DNA of 64,000 nucleotides from CAVZXS01 sp963779325 (GTDB lineage Bacteria; Bacteroidota; Bacteroidia; Chitinophagales; Chitinophagaceae): contig CAVZXS010000032.1 of the NCBI GenBank assembly GCA_963779325.1, positions 75,721 through 139,720 of the forward strand, read 5' to 3'. Of this stretch, positions 8,801 to 16,096 are shown one piece after another. Within the stretch, counting starts at the first letter, position 1, and every line of letters begins with the position of its first letter. The notes under the pieces are model-generated. The model had not been told where the DNA came from. It did not search any database and saw only the letters and a program-made list of their open reading frames with translations. The position numbers and the translations under genes were made by a program.

Positions 8801-9743
8801 GATGATGAACCTGATGGCGATGATGGCTGACAGTAATTTGATAAATCCGAAAGAGTATGCCGCATACGCTGATAAATTTTTACTGGAAGCAAAACAGGAA
8901 CTGCGCAAACAAACGCTGGCCGAAAAGAAAAAAGCTATTGCAAAAGCTTCGGCCGAAGATGAAGACGAGAAAGAAACCTACGGATACAACGAAAAAGATT
9001 CGGGTGATGAGGGTAATGAGAGCTTGAGTCTTTACGCAAGGTTGTTGATGCCTTTTTATGAAACGAATGCCGGTGTAAAAGAAGTAATGAATAAAATGAT
9101 TGCATCGAACGACAAAAGACTGAAATATAATACACTCTTTCTTTTGCTGAAAAATAAAAAGCAGGTGCCCGATACGCTGTTCAATTATTTTGCAGCCATG
9201 GAAGATTACCGGTACGATTTGTACAGCGACCTGGAGGAATTAAAAATGAAGGCGAAATTTCCGGCGAAATATAATTCACACCTTTTGCTGGGCAAAAGTA
9301 AACTGCTGGCCAATAACAGTTTTGAGAAACCGGATACAATGATTTTTGCTGAAAGACTGCAGACTACTTATAAAAATAAGACCGGCTATATTTATTTTTT
9401 TAAATATAAAAAGAAAAAAGATGATTTAAGCTGGAAGGTTGCCGCATTGGGTTTATTACCGACGGATACGTTGCAGTTTGAATTTGATAAAATAGAGGAC
9501 AAAGCATCATTGACTGCGTATGCTAAATACAGCGCTTACGGAAGAGGCGGTTATGACCCCTATAATTTTTCTGAACTAACCAATGAAAAAATAAATGAAG
9601 AGGAACCGGAGACGGAGCAGTTTAGAAAAATACTGAAGAAACTTATATACGCTAAGCGACCAAGCGCCGCAATGTTTTACGAAGAAGCAAACAACAGGTA
9701 CGGCAATTATACTCCGCTGGCCGAGCCGACGGAGGAGGATTAG
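5865..9743 (+). CDS. Very large secreted TraB/GumN-domain protein
   Basis: 1292 residues from the ATG at 5865 (MKRILFILLLTVPSFFLQAQ, a clean signal peptide); a start 12 codons upstream would bury that signal. Residues ~25-300 form a TraB/PrgY/GumN domain: LFWEITGPGLKKPSYLFGTM near the start with the conserved GTMH, a VVALENNPE segment, and GVGAAHLPGERGVIELLRKK closing the domain. Most GumN proteins are about 300 residues, so roughly 1000 residues are extra. The extension includes beta-rich stretches (residues ~300-600), a lysine/aspartate-rich middle and a helical part around residues 830-1080 that looks like HEAT-type repeats. The function is unknown; the family is linked to protease- or chaperone-like roles. 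Confidence 0.75.
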   Translation: MKRILFILLLTVPSFFLQAQSKLKNKKYPSLFWEITGPGLKKPSYLFGTMHVSSKLVFNLSDSFYTCIRNADVVALENNPETWQEDLLKYDMNGYGNDIYGTGRGDYESEPNEYLRIGALKFRPYEKMIEGALSHRSGTINSLLYRSFSDFNSDFEENTFLDMYIFQCGKKSGKKISGVENYEESMRLMIEAYMDQSKEKNKKEQSYEYDENFGPNKLQDAYRSGDLDLLDTIHKRNSQSAAFDEKFLYKRNEIQAGNMDSIIKAGKVLFVGVGAAHLPGERGVIELLRKKGYKLRPIIMSNRDSKQKDIIEKIRVPVTFGTQAAADSFYKVDVPGKLYNFEGRNNAVVQFADMANGSYYSVIRIPTNSNLLGHDAKTVYKKVDSLLYENVPGKIIVRKEILRNGYRGIDLTNRTRRGDLQRYNIFLTPYEILIFKISGTGDYINGGEEAKRFFGSIQIKEAAGEVYKKFEPAFGGFSVNLPHEPFKGPKVKYDAEDKSKGIYYSIIRTDIHNYSFAEEDTFDLSLLEESFGSNEFIEKQISRKQTTHKGYPALETEYLHKDGAVVAARFIIQGPHYYTLIAKTKNAKADTKPFFSSFELTPFKYKTAENKKDTSLYYTVKTPVYPAPAKNALNLPANLLTEMYRKSRNDDDSLSEKDLLQSGVYRNKIIKNDTTGEKIYVSFHTTAEYYRVADSAKWKKDDEEWNKDSAWIVRKMDKKVWPDKTTVHETVVTDSNSTRTIRTKSFYKNGVSHTLMTQGDTLTAPSAFVKNFFETFTPDSTLKGINLYPKKTPLFFADYFSTDSALRKKAIRNMDDVSFDADDLPDLKKAIRQLSWKDKKYLELKTGFINELGGINTKESTDFLKELYAAAADTIELSDAILENLLQHQTKYAYNVFKDIVIAEPPVLNLGENNNTGSAKRRTVDYPSVVDYNKYDYDYNAGRGIGGGFLDALSDSLLLTKTIFPNLLPLINLDDYKWPMMNLMAMMADSNLINPKEYAAYADKFLLEAKQELRKQTLAEKKKAIAKASAEDEDEKETYGYNEKDSGDEGNESLSLYARLLMPFYETNAGVKEVMNKMIASNDKRLKYNTLFLLLKNKKQVPDTLFNYFAAMEDYRYDLYSDLEELKMKAKFPAKYNSHLLLGKSKLLANNSFEKPDTMIFAERLQTTYKNKTGYIYFFKYKKKKDDLSWKVAALGLLPTDTLQFEFDKIEDKASLTAYAKYSAYGRGGYDPYNFSELTNEKINEEEPETEQFRKILKKLIYAKRPSAAMFYEEANNRYGNYTPLAEPTEED

Positions 9744-9754
9744 TTTTGAGTAGT

Positions 9755-9835
9755 TAATAAGTAATGGGCAATAAGCAATGGGCAATAAGCAATGGGCAAT
9801 TGACAATAAGCAATTTGCAACAGGCAATAATTAAT
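9755..9835. repeat. Short tandem repeat of GGGCAATAAGCAAT type
   Basis: Directly after the TraB-type gene, a 14-base unit (GGGCAATAAGCAAT) is repeated about three times and then decays into GGCAATTGACAATAAGC and GCAACAGGCAATAATTAAT. Related words occur in the tract at 5580-5750. No coding potential is seen. Confidence 0.7.
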
Positions 9836-9947
9836 GATTAATAATTATTAATTATTTTGGTTCAACTAAATAAAAAAATACCGCTAACAGCCGTTCCGAT
9901 TATTTTATTCGCTTTATCCTTAATTTTACTGCCACTTAAACTTAGCT

Positions 9948-10919
9948 ATGCCAACCAACGCAAACAGACAGTTTCTGGATTTTGAAAAGCCAATTAAAGA
10001 TTTGGTAGATGAAATAGAGCACCAGAAAAAAACCGGTGAGGCTAAAAAGATTGACCTTTCGCAAAGTATTCAGCAATTGGAAGACGCTATACTGGAAAAA
10101 CGAAAAGAAATTAATCAGCATCTCAGTAGCTGGCAGCGGGTACAGTTGAGCCGCCATCCCGACAGACCCTATACATTAAAGTATATTGATAAGATGACCA
10201 CCAACTTTGTAGAGTTGTACGGCGACAGAAATGTAAAAGATGATAAAGCCATGGTGGGTGGTTTCGCCGATATAGACGGTCAAACTGTAATGATTATCGG
10301 TCAGCAAAAAGGTATCAATACCAAAATGCGGCAACTCCGGAATTTTGGTATGGCTAATCCCGAAGGTTACCGGAAAGCATTGCGACTGATGAAGCTGGCC
10401 GAAAAATTTAATAAACCGGTTATTACATTAATTGATACACCCGGCGCATTTCCGGGGTTGGAAGCGGAAGAACGGGGACAAGGCGAAGCCATCGCAAGAA
10501 ATATATATGAAATGATACGGTTGAAAGTGCCGGTCATTTGTGTCATCATTGGCGAAGGCGCCAGCGGCGGTGCATTGGGTATTGGTGTAGGAGATAAAGT
10601 ATTGATGATGGAAAATACATGGTACACGGTTATCAGCCCGGAGAGTTGCAGTTCTATTTTGTGGCGCAGTTGGGATAAAAAAGAAATAGCCGCCGAGCAA
10701 TTGCGTTTAACATCGGATAAGATGCTGGGCTTCGGATTAATTGACGGCATCATACCCGAACCCGATGGCGGTGCGCATTGGGATTACGATGCTTCTGCGC
10801 AGATTGTAAAAAAATATATTAAACCGTTGATACAGGAGTTAAAGCAAATACCGGCTGATGAAAGAATTAAAATGCGGATAGAAAAGTTTGGTAAGATGGG
10901 ATTTTGGGAGGAAGTGTGA
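9948..10919 (+). CDS. accA: Acetyl-CoA carboxylase carboxyltransferase, alpha subunit
   Basis: 323 residues, full length. It is the alpha half of the carboxyltransferase that moves the carboxyl group from biotin to acetyl-CoA, making malonyl-CoA for fatty acid synthesis; it works as alpha2beta2 with AccD. Visible hallmarks: an N-terminal helical region with LDFEKPIKDL (residues 10-19), LIDTPGAFPG (161-170), the oxyanion-type glycine motif GEGASGGALG (202-211) and PESCSSILWR (231-240). No accD lies nearby, which is common when the two subunits are encoded apart. It stands alone between repeat tracts. Confidence 0.97.
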   Translation: MPTNANRQFLDFEKPIKDLVDEIEHQKKTGEAKKIDLSQSIQQLEDAILEKRKEINQHLSSWQRVQLSRHPDRPYTLKYIDKMTTNFVELYGDRNVKDDKAMVGGFADIDGQTVMIIGQQKGINTKMRQLRNFGMANPEGYRKALRLMKLAEKFNKPVITLIDTPGAFPGLEAEERGQGEAIARNIYEMIRLKVPVICVIIGEGASGGALGIGVGDKVLMMENTWYTVISPESCSSILWRSWDKKEIAAEQLRLTSDKMLGFGLIDGIIPEPDGGAHWDYDASAQIVKKYIKPLIQELKQIPADERIKMRIEKFGKMGFWEEV

Positions 10920-11165
10920 GGGAGGAAGTCAGAAGTAAGAAGTAAGATGTCGGAATGGTTTTATAGTTTGATTGTTGTTTTGTTTAGCATAGGCCGGTAC
11001 TACTATTAAGCTATATTGGCGACGCTCCGTTCATCAGTATTAATTCTATTCGGCATTGTTCAATCACTCTTTTCTGTTTGATGCTTCTGTAATCTAATAA
11101 ATCAGATAAATCGGAATTTATTATTCAAAAATTTTCTTTGTATCTAAAAATCTTTCAAGTTGAGG
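10920..11165. other. Intergenic spacer between accA and dapA, left part
   Basis: A 246-bp stretch (of the 371-bp gap) without a plausible gene. It begins with AAGTAAGAAGTAAGATG-like simple sequence and continues as ordinary AT-rich DNA. Apart from the repeat entered separately at 11166, I see nothing else in it. Confidence 0.5.
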
Positions 11166-11236
11166 ACCCTAAGCCCCCTCTCCATCGGAGAGGCCCGCCC
11201 GAATGACCGGTCGGACGGGGGGTTGGGGGTGAGGTT
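11166..11236. repeat. G/C-rich palindromic repeat (copy R1), with nested palindrome
   Basis: Runs CCCTCTCCATCGGAGAGG, then a nested CCCGCCCGAATGACC / GGTCGGACGGGG palindrome, then GGTTGGGGGTGAGGTT. This CCTC-GAGG hairpin plus a GGTTGGGGTGGGG tail is the same family as the copies at 14593, 15433, 16138, 17502, 17651, 19080 and 19204, several of which lie inside genes. Confidence 0.7.
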
Positions 11237-11290
11237 AATCAGAGTTAGAAATTCTTTGCTTGACAAACAAAACAATAACTAAAAAGTAAA

Positions 11291-12178
11291 ATGACTTTAA
11301 GGGAAAAATTCACAGGAACAGGAGTTGCCATTATTACTCCGTTCAATGCGGACAGCAGTATCGATTGGCCGAGTTTTGAAAAAGTAATTAATCACATCAT
11401 CAACGGTAAGTGCGAATACATTGTAGTGCTTGGCACCACCGGCGAAAGCGCCACCATACACGGTAAAGAAAAACAGGAAGTGTTTTCGTTCGTCAATAAA
11501 GTAAATGCTGACCGCGTGGCATTGATAGCCGGCATCGGCGGCAATGATACCAATGAAGTAGCGGAAGGATTTAAAAATTTTGACTTGATGGGTTATGATG
11601 CCATATTGGTTGTAAGCCCGTATTATAATAAACCAAACCAGGAAGGAATTTTTCAGCATTATAAATTGCTGAACGAAAAAACGACTTTGCCGATTATGAT
11701 GTACAATGTACCGGGACGCACGGGGCAAAACATAACAGCCGATACGCAATTACGCATAGCCCGTGAATGCAAAAATATTTTTGCAACTAAAGAGGCCAGC
11801 GGTGATTTTGCGCAGATCAATCAAATCATTAAAAACAAACCTGCGAATTTTATGGTCATCAGTGGCGATGACCCGATTACATTACCCATGATAGCCTGCG
11901 GCGCCGAAGGATTGGTTTCCGTAGTAGCCAATGCATATCCGAAAGATTACTCCGATATGGTGCGCCTTTGTTTGCAGGGAAAATTTACTGAAGCGCAATT
12001 ATTACATCATCGTTATACGGATATTATCGCTTCTATGTTTGCCGAAGGCAGCCCGAGCGGTGTAAAAGCCTGTCTTTCAGAAATGGGATTATGTCAAAAT
12101 ACGTTCCGCATGCCCGTGTGGAAAGTAAGTGACAAGCATCACGAAAAAATTAAGGAGTTGATGAAGGGAGTGAAGTAA
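11291..12178 (+). CDS. dapA: 4-hydroxy-tetrahydrodipicolinate synthase
   Basis: 295 residues. It condenses pyruvate with aspartate semialdehyde, the first committed step to diaminopimelate and lysine. The active-site features are all present: GTTGES (residues 48-53) for pyruvate carboxylate binding, the tyrosine in YNVPGRTG (Y138) and the Schiff-base lysine in ATKEASGD (K167). SGDD near residue 191 is also typical. Length is standard. It is a single gene with the G/C-rich repeat upstream and a MITE-like element starting 35 bp downstream. Confidence 0.95.
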   Translation: MTLREKFTGTGVAIITPFNADSSIDWPSFEKVINHIINGKCEYIVVLGTTGESATIHGKEKQEVFSFVNKVNADRVALIAGIGGNDTNEVAEGFKNFDLMGYDAILVVSPYYNKPNQEGIFQHYKLLNEKTTLPIMMYNVPGRTGQNITADTQLRIARECKNIFATKEASGDFAQINQIIKNKPANFMVISGDDPITLPMIACGAEGLVSVVANAYPKDYSDMVRLCLQGKFTEAQLLHHRYTDIIASMFAEGSPSGVKACLSEMGLCQNTFRMPVWKVSDKHHEKIKELMKGVK

Positions 12179-12212
12179 TTGTTATTTTTTATTCCAAAAT
12201 GGGTCTTGCCTG

Positions 12213-12418
12213 CAATGTCATTAAGTTAAGGATCAACTGATGATTTGCACCGCCCCCGCCCGTTCCGTTCGGGCGTGCTTCAGGGCGGTGATAGCAATTG
12301 TTGATGTATTGCAGGCTTCAGCCAAATTGTTTTTTGGCTAAAGCCAATACACTCTTTCTGCATTTTATCCTTGCCCTGAAGGGCAAGGCAATTGAAAGCT
12401 CTTAACTTAATGACATTG
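12213..12418. mobile_element. MITE-like element with 18-bp perfect inverted ends
   Basis: CAATGTCATTAAGTTAAG at 12213-12230 is the exact reverse complement of 12401-12418. The 206-bp interior has no gene but carries three further palindromes: CACCGCCC facing GGGCGGTG (about 12249-12288), GCCAAA facing TTTGGC around 12312-12335, and CTTGCCCTGAAGGGCAAG (about 12370-12387). Perfect terminal repeats around a short, non-coding, structured interior fit a miniature non-autonomous element. Confidence 0.7.
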
Positions 12419-12431
12419 GCCCTGCCGGGCA

Positions 12432-12656
12432 TTAAATATCAGTTCGCATATATTTTTGCTTTATAGCATCCCAAGATTGCAGTAGCCCCTGATTTTCTTT
12501 TACTTGTTGCAGTGTTTTACGCACAGCTTCTTTTTGCCAGTCGGGAATTTCAGGTTCATTATCTTCTATAAGTTCAATTGCTTGCTCTTTTCGAAGATGT
12601 TCTATAAGCGAAGCGGCGTATTCTTTTTTTATCCGTATGTGATATTCTTCAAACAT
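12432..12656 (-). CDS. Small antitoxin-like (addiction module type) protein
   Basis: 74 residues, acidic: a short basic start, then EQAIELIEDNEPEIPDWQKE and a helical C-terminal half (AVRKTLQQVKENQ, LLQSWDAIKQKY). The PDWQKEAVRK...W-D-I/V-K pattern is seen in small Bacteroidota proteins annotated as addiction-module components, but this is from memory and not checked. No toxin gene follows it: the next bases downstream on its strand are the MITE-like element, starting 14 bp away. It may be an orphan antitoxin whose partner was lost, or simply an unknown small protein. Confidence 0.45.
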   Translation of the reverse strand: MFEEYHIRIKKEYAASLIEHLRKEQAIELIEDNEPEIPDWQKEAVRKTLQQVKENQGLLQSWDAIKQKYMRTDI

Positions 12657-13135
12657 AAAATAAATTATTTGTTAGCGCTATAAAGCTATTACATTTTAGT
12701 AAATCCGTTTTTAAAAGACTTTTTCGGCACCTCTTTTTCGCCTTCTTAAAACATTTTCTTCTATCAAAAAAGCAAGCGAAAAAGCAGTGCCTCCCGTTGC
12801 GTCTGATAGCACGCAGTTGAGTCCGGTATAAACACTTCAATATCATAAGCATTTTACAAAGGATCGGTATCTATGTGCGTTGGCGCGGAAAAATGGCGGA
12901 GCATTCATTTTTCCTTGACTTTTTTGTTTCTTTTTTTGTCAAGAAAAAAAGAAAAGAAAGAAATCAATACTTAAAAGTAAACTCAGGAGAATCACTTTTT
13001 AAATAAAATATTAACTGCCGGTAACTAGGCTTTTTGTTATTGAGCTTCAAAATAATAGCTGGCCGATTAGACCTCAAATACCCATTTCTGCAAAAAATAA
13101 ACTAAATTGTTATCTGCTTTTAAACAATAAATAAA
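12657..13135. other. 479-bp region without a convincing gene
   Basis: Contains a 67-codon minus-strand frame (12649-12852), rich in Arg, Lys, Cys and Phe, with no sign of coding constraint. It also contains an inverted pair CCTTGAC / GTCAAG around 12920-12950 embedded in T- and A-rich runs, which may be a weak terminator or small repeat. The right end should carry the promoter of the dehydrogenase gene, but no clear -7/-33 pair was seen. Confidence 0.4.
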
Positions 13136-14593
13136 ATGAAATACGCTCCTGTTCAAAACTATATCAACGGCAAGTTTGTAAATGCATCATCTGCAAAAAC
13201 ATTGGAGGTTATTTCTCCCGTTGACGGCACATTACTTTCCACCGTTCCCATGTCCTCTGCCAAAGATTTGGATGCAGCGGTACAGGCAGCCAAAGCTGCA
13301 TTCCCAGGTTGGAGCAAAACGCCTATTAAAGAAAGAGTGCAGGTTTTCTTTCGTTATAAAACGTTGTTGGAAAAACATTTAAAAGAACTCTCTGAATTGG
13401 TGCAGGAAGAAAACGGTAAAACATACAGCGAAGCGACGGCCGAAATAGAAAAGAGTATTGAGCTGACGGAATTCGCCTGCTCATTACCGCAATTGGTTAC
13501 CGGCGAAGTATTAGAAGTAAGCAAAGGTGTTGAATGCAGAACGGAACATGTCGCATTGGGAGTTGTCGCCTCTATTGTTCCGTTTAATTTTCCCAGCATG
13601 GTTCCTAACTGGACATTGCCCAATGCCATTGCACTCGGCAATTGTATGATTATGAAACCATCCGAAAAAGTACCGCTGAGTTGCGGACGATTGGCTGAAC
13701 TATTAAAAGAAGCGGGTTTGCCCGATGGTGTATTTAATGTGGTGCATGGTGATGTAGAAATTGTAGAAGCTATTTGCGATCATCCCGGTATTGAAGCGGT
13801 TTCATTTGTAGGCAGTACGAAAGTGGCGAAGATTGTTTATCAAAGAGCCACGGGTAATTATAAAAGATGTTTGGCATTGGGTGGAGCAAAAAATCATTTA
13901 ATGGTTTTGCCCGATGCGATACCCGCTATGACGGCGCAAAATGTGGCGGCCAGCATGAGCGGTTGTGCCGGTCAGCGTTGTATGGCTGCAAGCGCTATGA
14001 TTGGTGTAGGAAATGTAGATGCCATCATTGATAAAATTTGTGAAGAAGCAAGAAAAATTATTCCCGGTGAAAACCTGGGCGCTGTAATCAGTAAAGAAAG
14101 CAAAGAAAGAATAGAAAGATATATTGGTGAGGCGGAAAGAGATGGTGCAAAAATTTTAGTGGACGGAAGAAACACAAAAGTAAAAGGCAAGGAAAATGGA
14201 ACTTATGTTGGCCCCACCGTTATTGATTTTGTAAAACCCGGAATGAGTGTAGCCAGCGAAGAAATTTTCGGGCCGGTGATTTCCATTATGCGTACCAACA
14301 CCGTGGATGAAGCATTGGCTATTGAAAATGCGAATCCTTACGGCAATGCAGCGAGTGTGTTTACACAAAACGGCGGCATGGCACGTTATATTATTGACAG
14401 GGCAAGTGCCGGTATGATTGGTGTAAATGTAGGCGTACCCGTTCCCCGTGAACCTTTTTCTTTCGGCGGATGGAACGAAAGTAAATTTGGTGTAGGCGAT
14501 ATTACAGGAAAGAGTTCAATAGAATTTTGGACTAAGCTGAAAAAGAGTACAACCAAGTGGAATCCTGAGGCGGGGATTAATTGGATGAGTTGA
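13136..14593 (+). CDS. mmsA: (Methyl)malonate-semialdehyde dehydrogenase, CoA-acylating
   Basis: 485 residues of the aldehyde dehydrogenase superfamily. The N-terminal YINGKFV, the PFNFPSMVPNWTLPNAIALG segment (149-168) and the catalytic cysteine in GCAGQRCMA (C282) are the signature of the MmsA/IolA branch, which oxidises malonate or methylmalonate semialdehyde to acetyl- or propionyl-CoA with NAD and CoA. KPSEKVP and GSTKVAK mark the cofactor site. In this cluster it would finish the breakdown of beta-alanine or beta-aminoisobutyrate after transamination by the class III aminotransferase. A PIN toxin-antitoxin pair and another gene now separate it from the rest of the pathway. Confidence 0.92.
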   Translation: MKYAPVQNYINGKFVNASSAKTLEVISPVDGTLLSTVPMSSAKDLDAAVQAAKAAFPGWSKTPIKERVQVFFRYKTLLEKHLKELSELVQEENGKTYSEATAEIEKSIELTEFACSLPQLVTGEVLEVSKGVECRTEHVALGVVASIVPFNFPSMVPNWTLPNAIALGNCMIMKPSEKVPLSCGRLAELLKEAGLPDGVFNVVHGDVEIVEAICDHPGIEAVSFVGSTKVAKIVYQRATGNYKRCLALGGAKNHLMVLPDAIPAMTAQNVAASMSGCAGQRCMAASAMIGVGNVDAIIDKICEEARKIIPGENLGAVISKESKERIERYIGEAERDGAKILVDGRNTKVKGKENGTYVGPTVIDFVKPGMSVASEEIFGPVISIMRTNTVDEALAIENANPYGNAASVFTQNGGMARYIIDRASAGMIGVNVGVPVPREPFSFGGWNESKFGVGDITGKSSIEFWTKLKKSTTKWNPEAGINWMS

Positions 14594-14630
14594 GGCCCCA
14601 TCCCGAACTTCCCCTGAGGGGAAGGCAAGC
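14593..14630. repeat. G/C-rich palindromic repeat (copy R2)
   Basis: Starts at the last base of the mmsA stop codon: GGCCCCATCCCGAACTTCCC then CTGAGGGGAAGG. The CTTCCCCTGAGGGGAAG palindrome is the core of the same family as the copies inside the downstream genes. Confidence 0.65.
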
Positions 14631-14769
14631 AACACACAAAGCCGGCTTTTCGAGATGTGTTGATCGAATTGTGAGTGTTGAAGTCGTAGATATGAAATTT
14701 GCAGTTAACTGAGTGAGTTAAAAAGAAAATTATTGATAATTTTATATGACAAAGTAAAAACCTGAAGAA

Positions 14770-15021
14770 ATGGGATTAACAGTAAGGAATTCTAAAAAAG
14801 TGATTCGTTTTAATGAACTCAATGATGTTCAGTTAGGCTTATTACGGATGTTTTCGCGTCCAATGAGTAAGGAAAAGACATTAAAATTGAAACGGGCAAT
14901 TGTTACTTTTTTATCTGATGAGCTGGATAAGGAAGTAGAGAAAGTAGTCGTAACGAAAAAAATTACGACAAAAGATTATGAAGCATTAAAACGTAAGCAC
15001 CGGAGAACCCCCAAGAAATGA
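14770..15021 (+). CDS. Antitoxin of a PIN-type toxin-antitoxin pair
   Basis: 83 residues, lysine-rich. The N-terminal part (MGLTVRNSKKVIRFNELND) precedes helices that could form a small DNA-binding or dimer domain (LLRMFSRPMSKEKTLKLKRA), followed by a charged tail (KDYEALKRKHRRTPKK). Its stop overlaps the start of the PIN-domain gene by 4 bp (ATGA at 15018), the classic coupling of an antitoxin with its toxin. The antitoxin call rests on size and context; the family is not recognised. Confidence 0.65.
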   Translation: MGLTVRNSKKVIRFNELNDVQLGLLRMFSRPMSKEKTLKLKRAIVTFLSDELDKEVEKVVVTKKITTKDYEALKRKHRRTPKK

Positions 15022-15431
15022 AAATAGTCATTGATACCAATGTGCTTTTGGCCACAATCAAAAAGGGGAATTTTGAACGGTTTGTTTATGAAGCTTTTAA
15101 AGAAGAACGGTTTGAATGGGTTGTCAGCACCGAAATACTGAAAGAGTATGAAGAAACGCTGATTAACTTCTACTCGGTTGAAACTGCAGAATTAGTATTA
15201 GGAATTTTAGAAAATGCTCCAAATGTAATTTTTGAAGAGCCTGCCTTTCGTTGGGGGTTTATTGTCGAAGACCCGGATGACAATAAATTTTCAGACCTCG
15301 CTTTAAGTACCAATGCAAATTTTATATTGACAAGAGATAAACATTTCAACATTTTTAAAAAAATAGATTTTCCGAGTTTAAATGTTGTCGACCCGGAAGA
15401 GTTTTATGAAATTTTGAAAACAGTTAAATAA
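15018..15431 (+). CDS. PIN-domain ribonuclease toxin
   Basis: 137 residues. The acidic residues of a PIN nuclease are visible: D6 in IVIDTNVLL, E44 in STEILKEYEE, and the EDPDDNKFSDLAL stretch (residues 90-102) followed by ILTRDKHF. This matches the putative-toxin PIN family that cleaves RNA using Mg2+. Translation is coupled to the preceding antitoxin by a 4-bp overlap. The pair sits inside the pyrimidine breakdown cluster between mmsA and the aminotransferase, suggesting insertion there. Confidence 0.85.
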   Translation: MKIVIDTNVLLATIKKGNFERFVYEAFKEERFEWVVSTEILKEYEETLINFYSVETAELVLGILENAPNVIFEEPAFRWGFIVEDPDDNKFSDLALSTNANFILTRDKHFNIFKKIDFPSLNVVDPEEFYEILKTVK

Positions 15432-15432
15432 A

Positions 15433-15465
15433 TATCCTCTTTCCCCCTAAAAGGGGAACTTAGGA
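15433..15465. repeat. G/C-rich palindromic repeat (copy R3)
   Basis: TCCTCTTTCCCCCTAAAAGG then GGAACTTAGGAAAG. It is a weaker copy of the same palindromic family, placed immediately after the PIN toxin stop codon. Confidence 0.5.
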
Positions 15466-15531
15466 AAGATCAGTATAAGTTATTAGCTATTCCTTTTAAT
15501 TTTATTACAAAGCCTTATTTAAAATTTTAGA

Positions 15532-16073
15532 ATGAAAACAATTAACGAGATAATTCCAACCGAAAAGGATTTGAAAAACTCTGATTATAATTATCAGATA
15601 GAATTAACTGCGAAACTTGATGATTTAGATTCGGACTTCGATCAAGACATAATTAACAAAATAGTATTGTGGAAAGTAAATAGATACGCACATCTTGATA
15701 CTGAAACAATAAAATTGATAAATCAAGTAAAAAAAACTGATAAAGAAATTAATTCTGAATTATCAGAAGCCATCTTATTCAAGCTATTACAACAAAAAGG
15801 TATCAGACTCGCTATGGCTTCAACAATTTTACGTTTTAAAAACCCCTCTATTTATCAAATTATTGACCAAAGGGTTTATAGGTTTATTTATGGTAAAGAT
15901 TTGGAATACCCTATTACAAATATAAGCGAACAAGTAAAAATTTATCTTCCTATTTAGTCGACTTAAAAGTCAAATCTAATCAACACGATATTGAATTTGA
16001 AAATGCGGATAGAGTATTTTATTCTATGGATAAGTTTTATAATTCTGATTTGAAATTAAAAGGCTTCTCTTAA
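15532..16073 (+). pseudogene. Hypothetical protein with glycosylase-like helical motif, frameshifted
   Basis: The first frame (15532-15957, 141 residues) ends in KIYLPI. In another frame the protein continues as YLVDLKVKSNQHDIEFENAD and ends FYNSDLKLKGFS at a stop at 16073, so one base is gained or lost near 15940. The complete product would be about 180 residues. The segment LLQQKGIRLAMASTILRF followed by NPSIYQIIDQRVYRF resembles the Gly-x-x-x-Ala-Ser and Ile-Ile-Asp-x-Arg pattern of HhH-GPD-like proteins, but the resemblance is modest. No function is assigned. Low G/C content suggests recent acquisition along with the toxin-antitoxin pair. Confidence 0.55.
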
Positions 16074-16096
16074 ACCTGTCAATTAAAAATATAATT

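Noticed and set aside
12649..12852. 67-codon minus-strand frame upstream of the antitoxin-like gene
   Set aside because: Composition (Cys, Arg, Lys, Phe) is not protein-like and the start overlaps nothing sensible; treated as intergenic.
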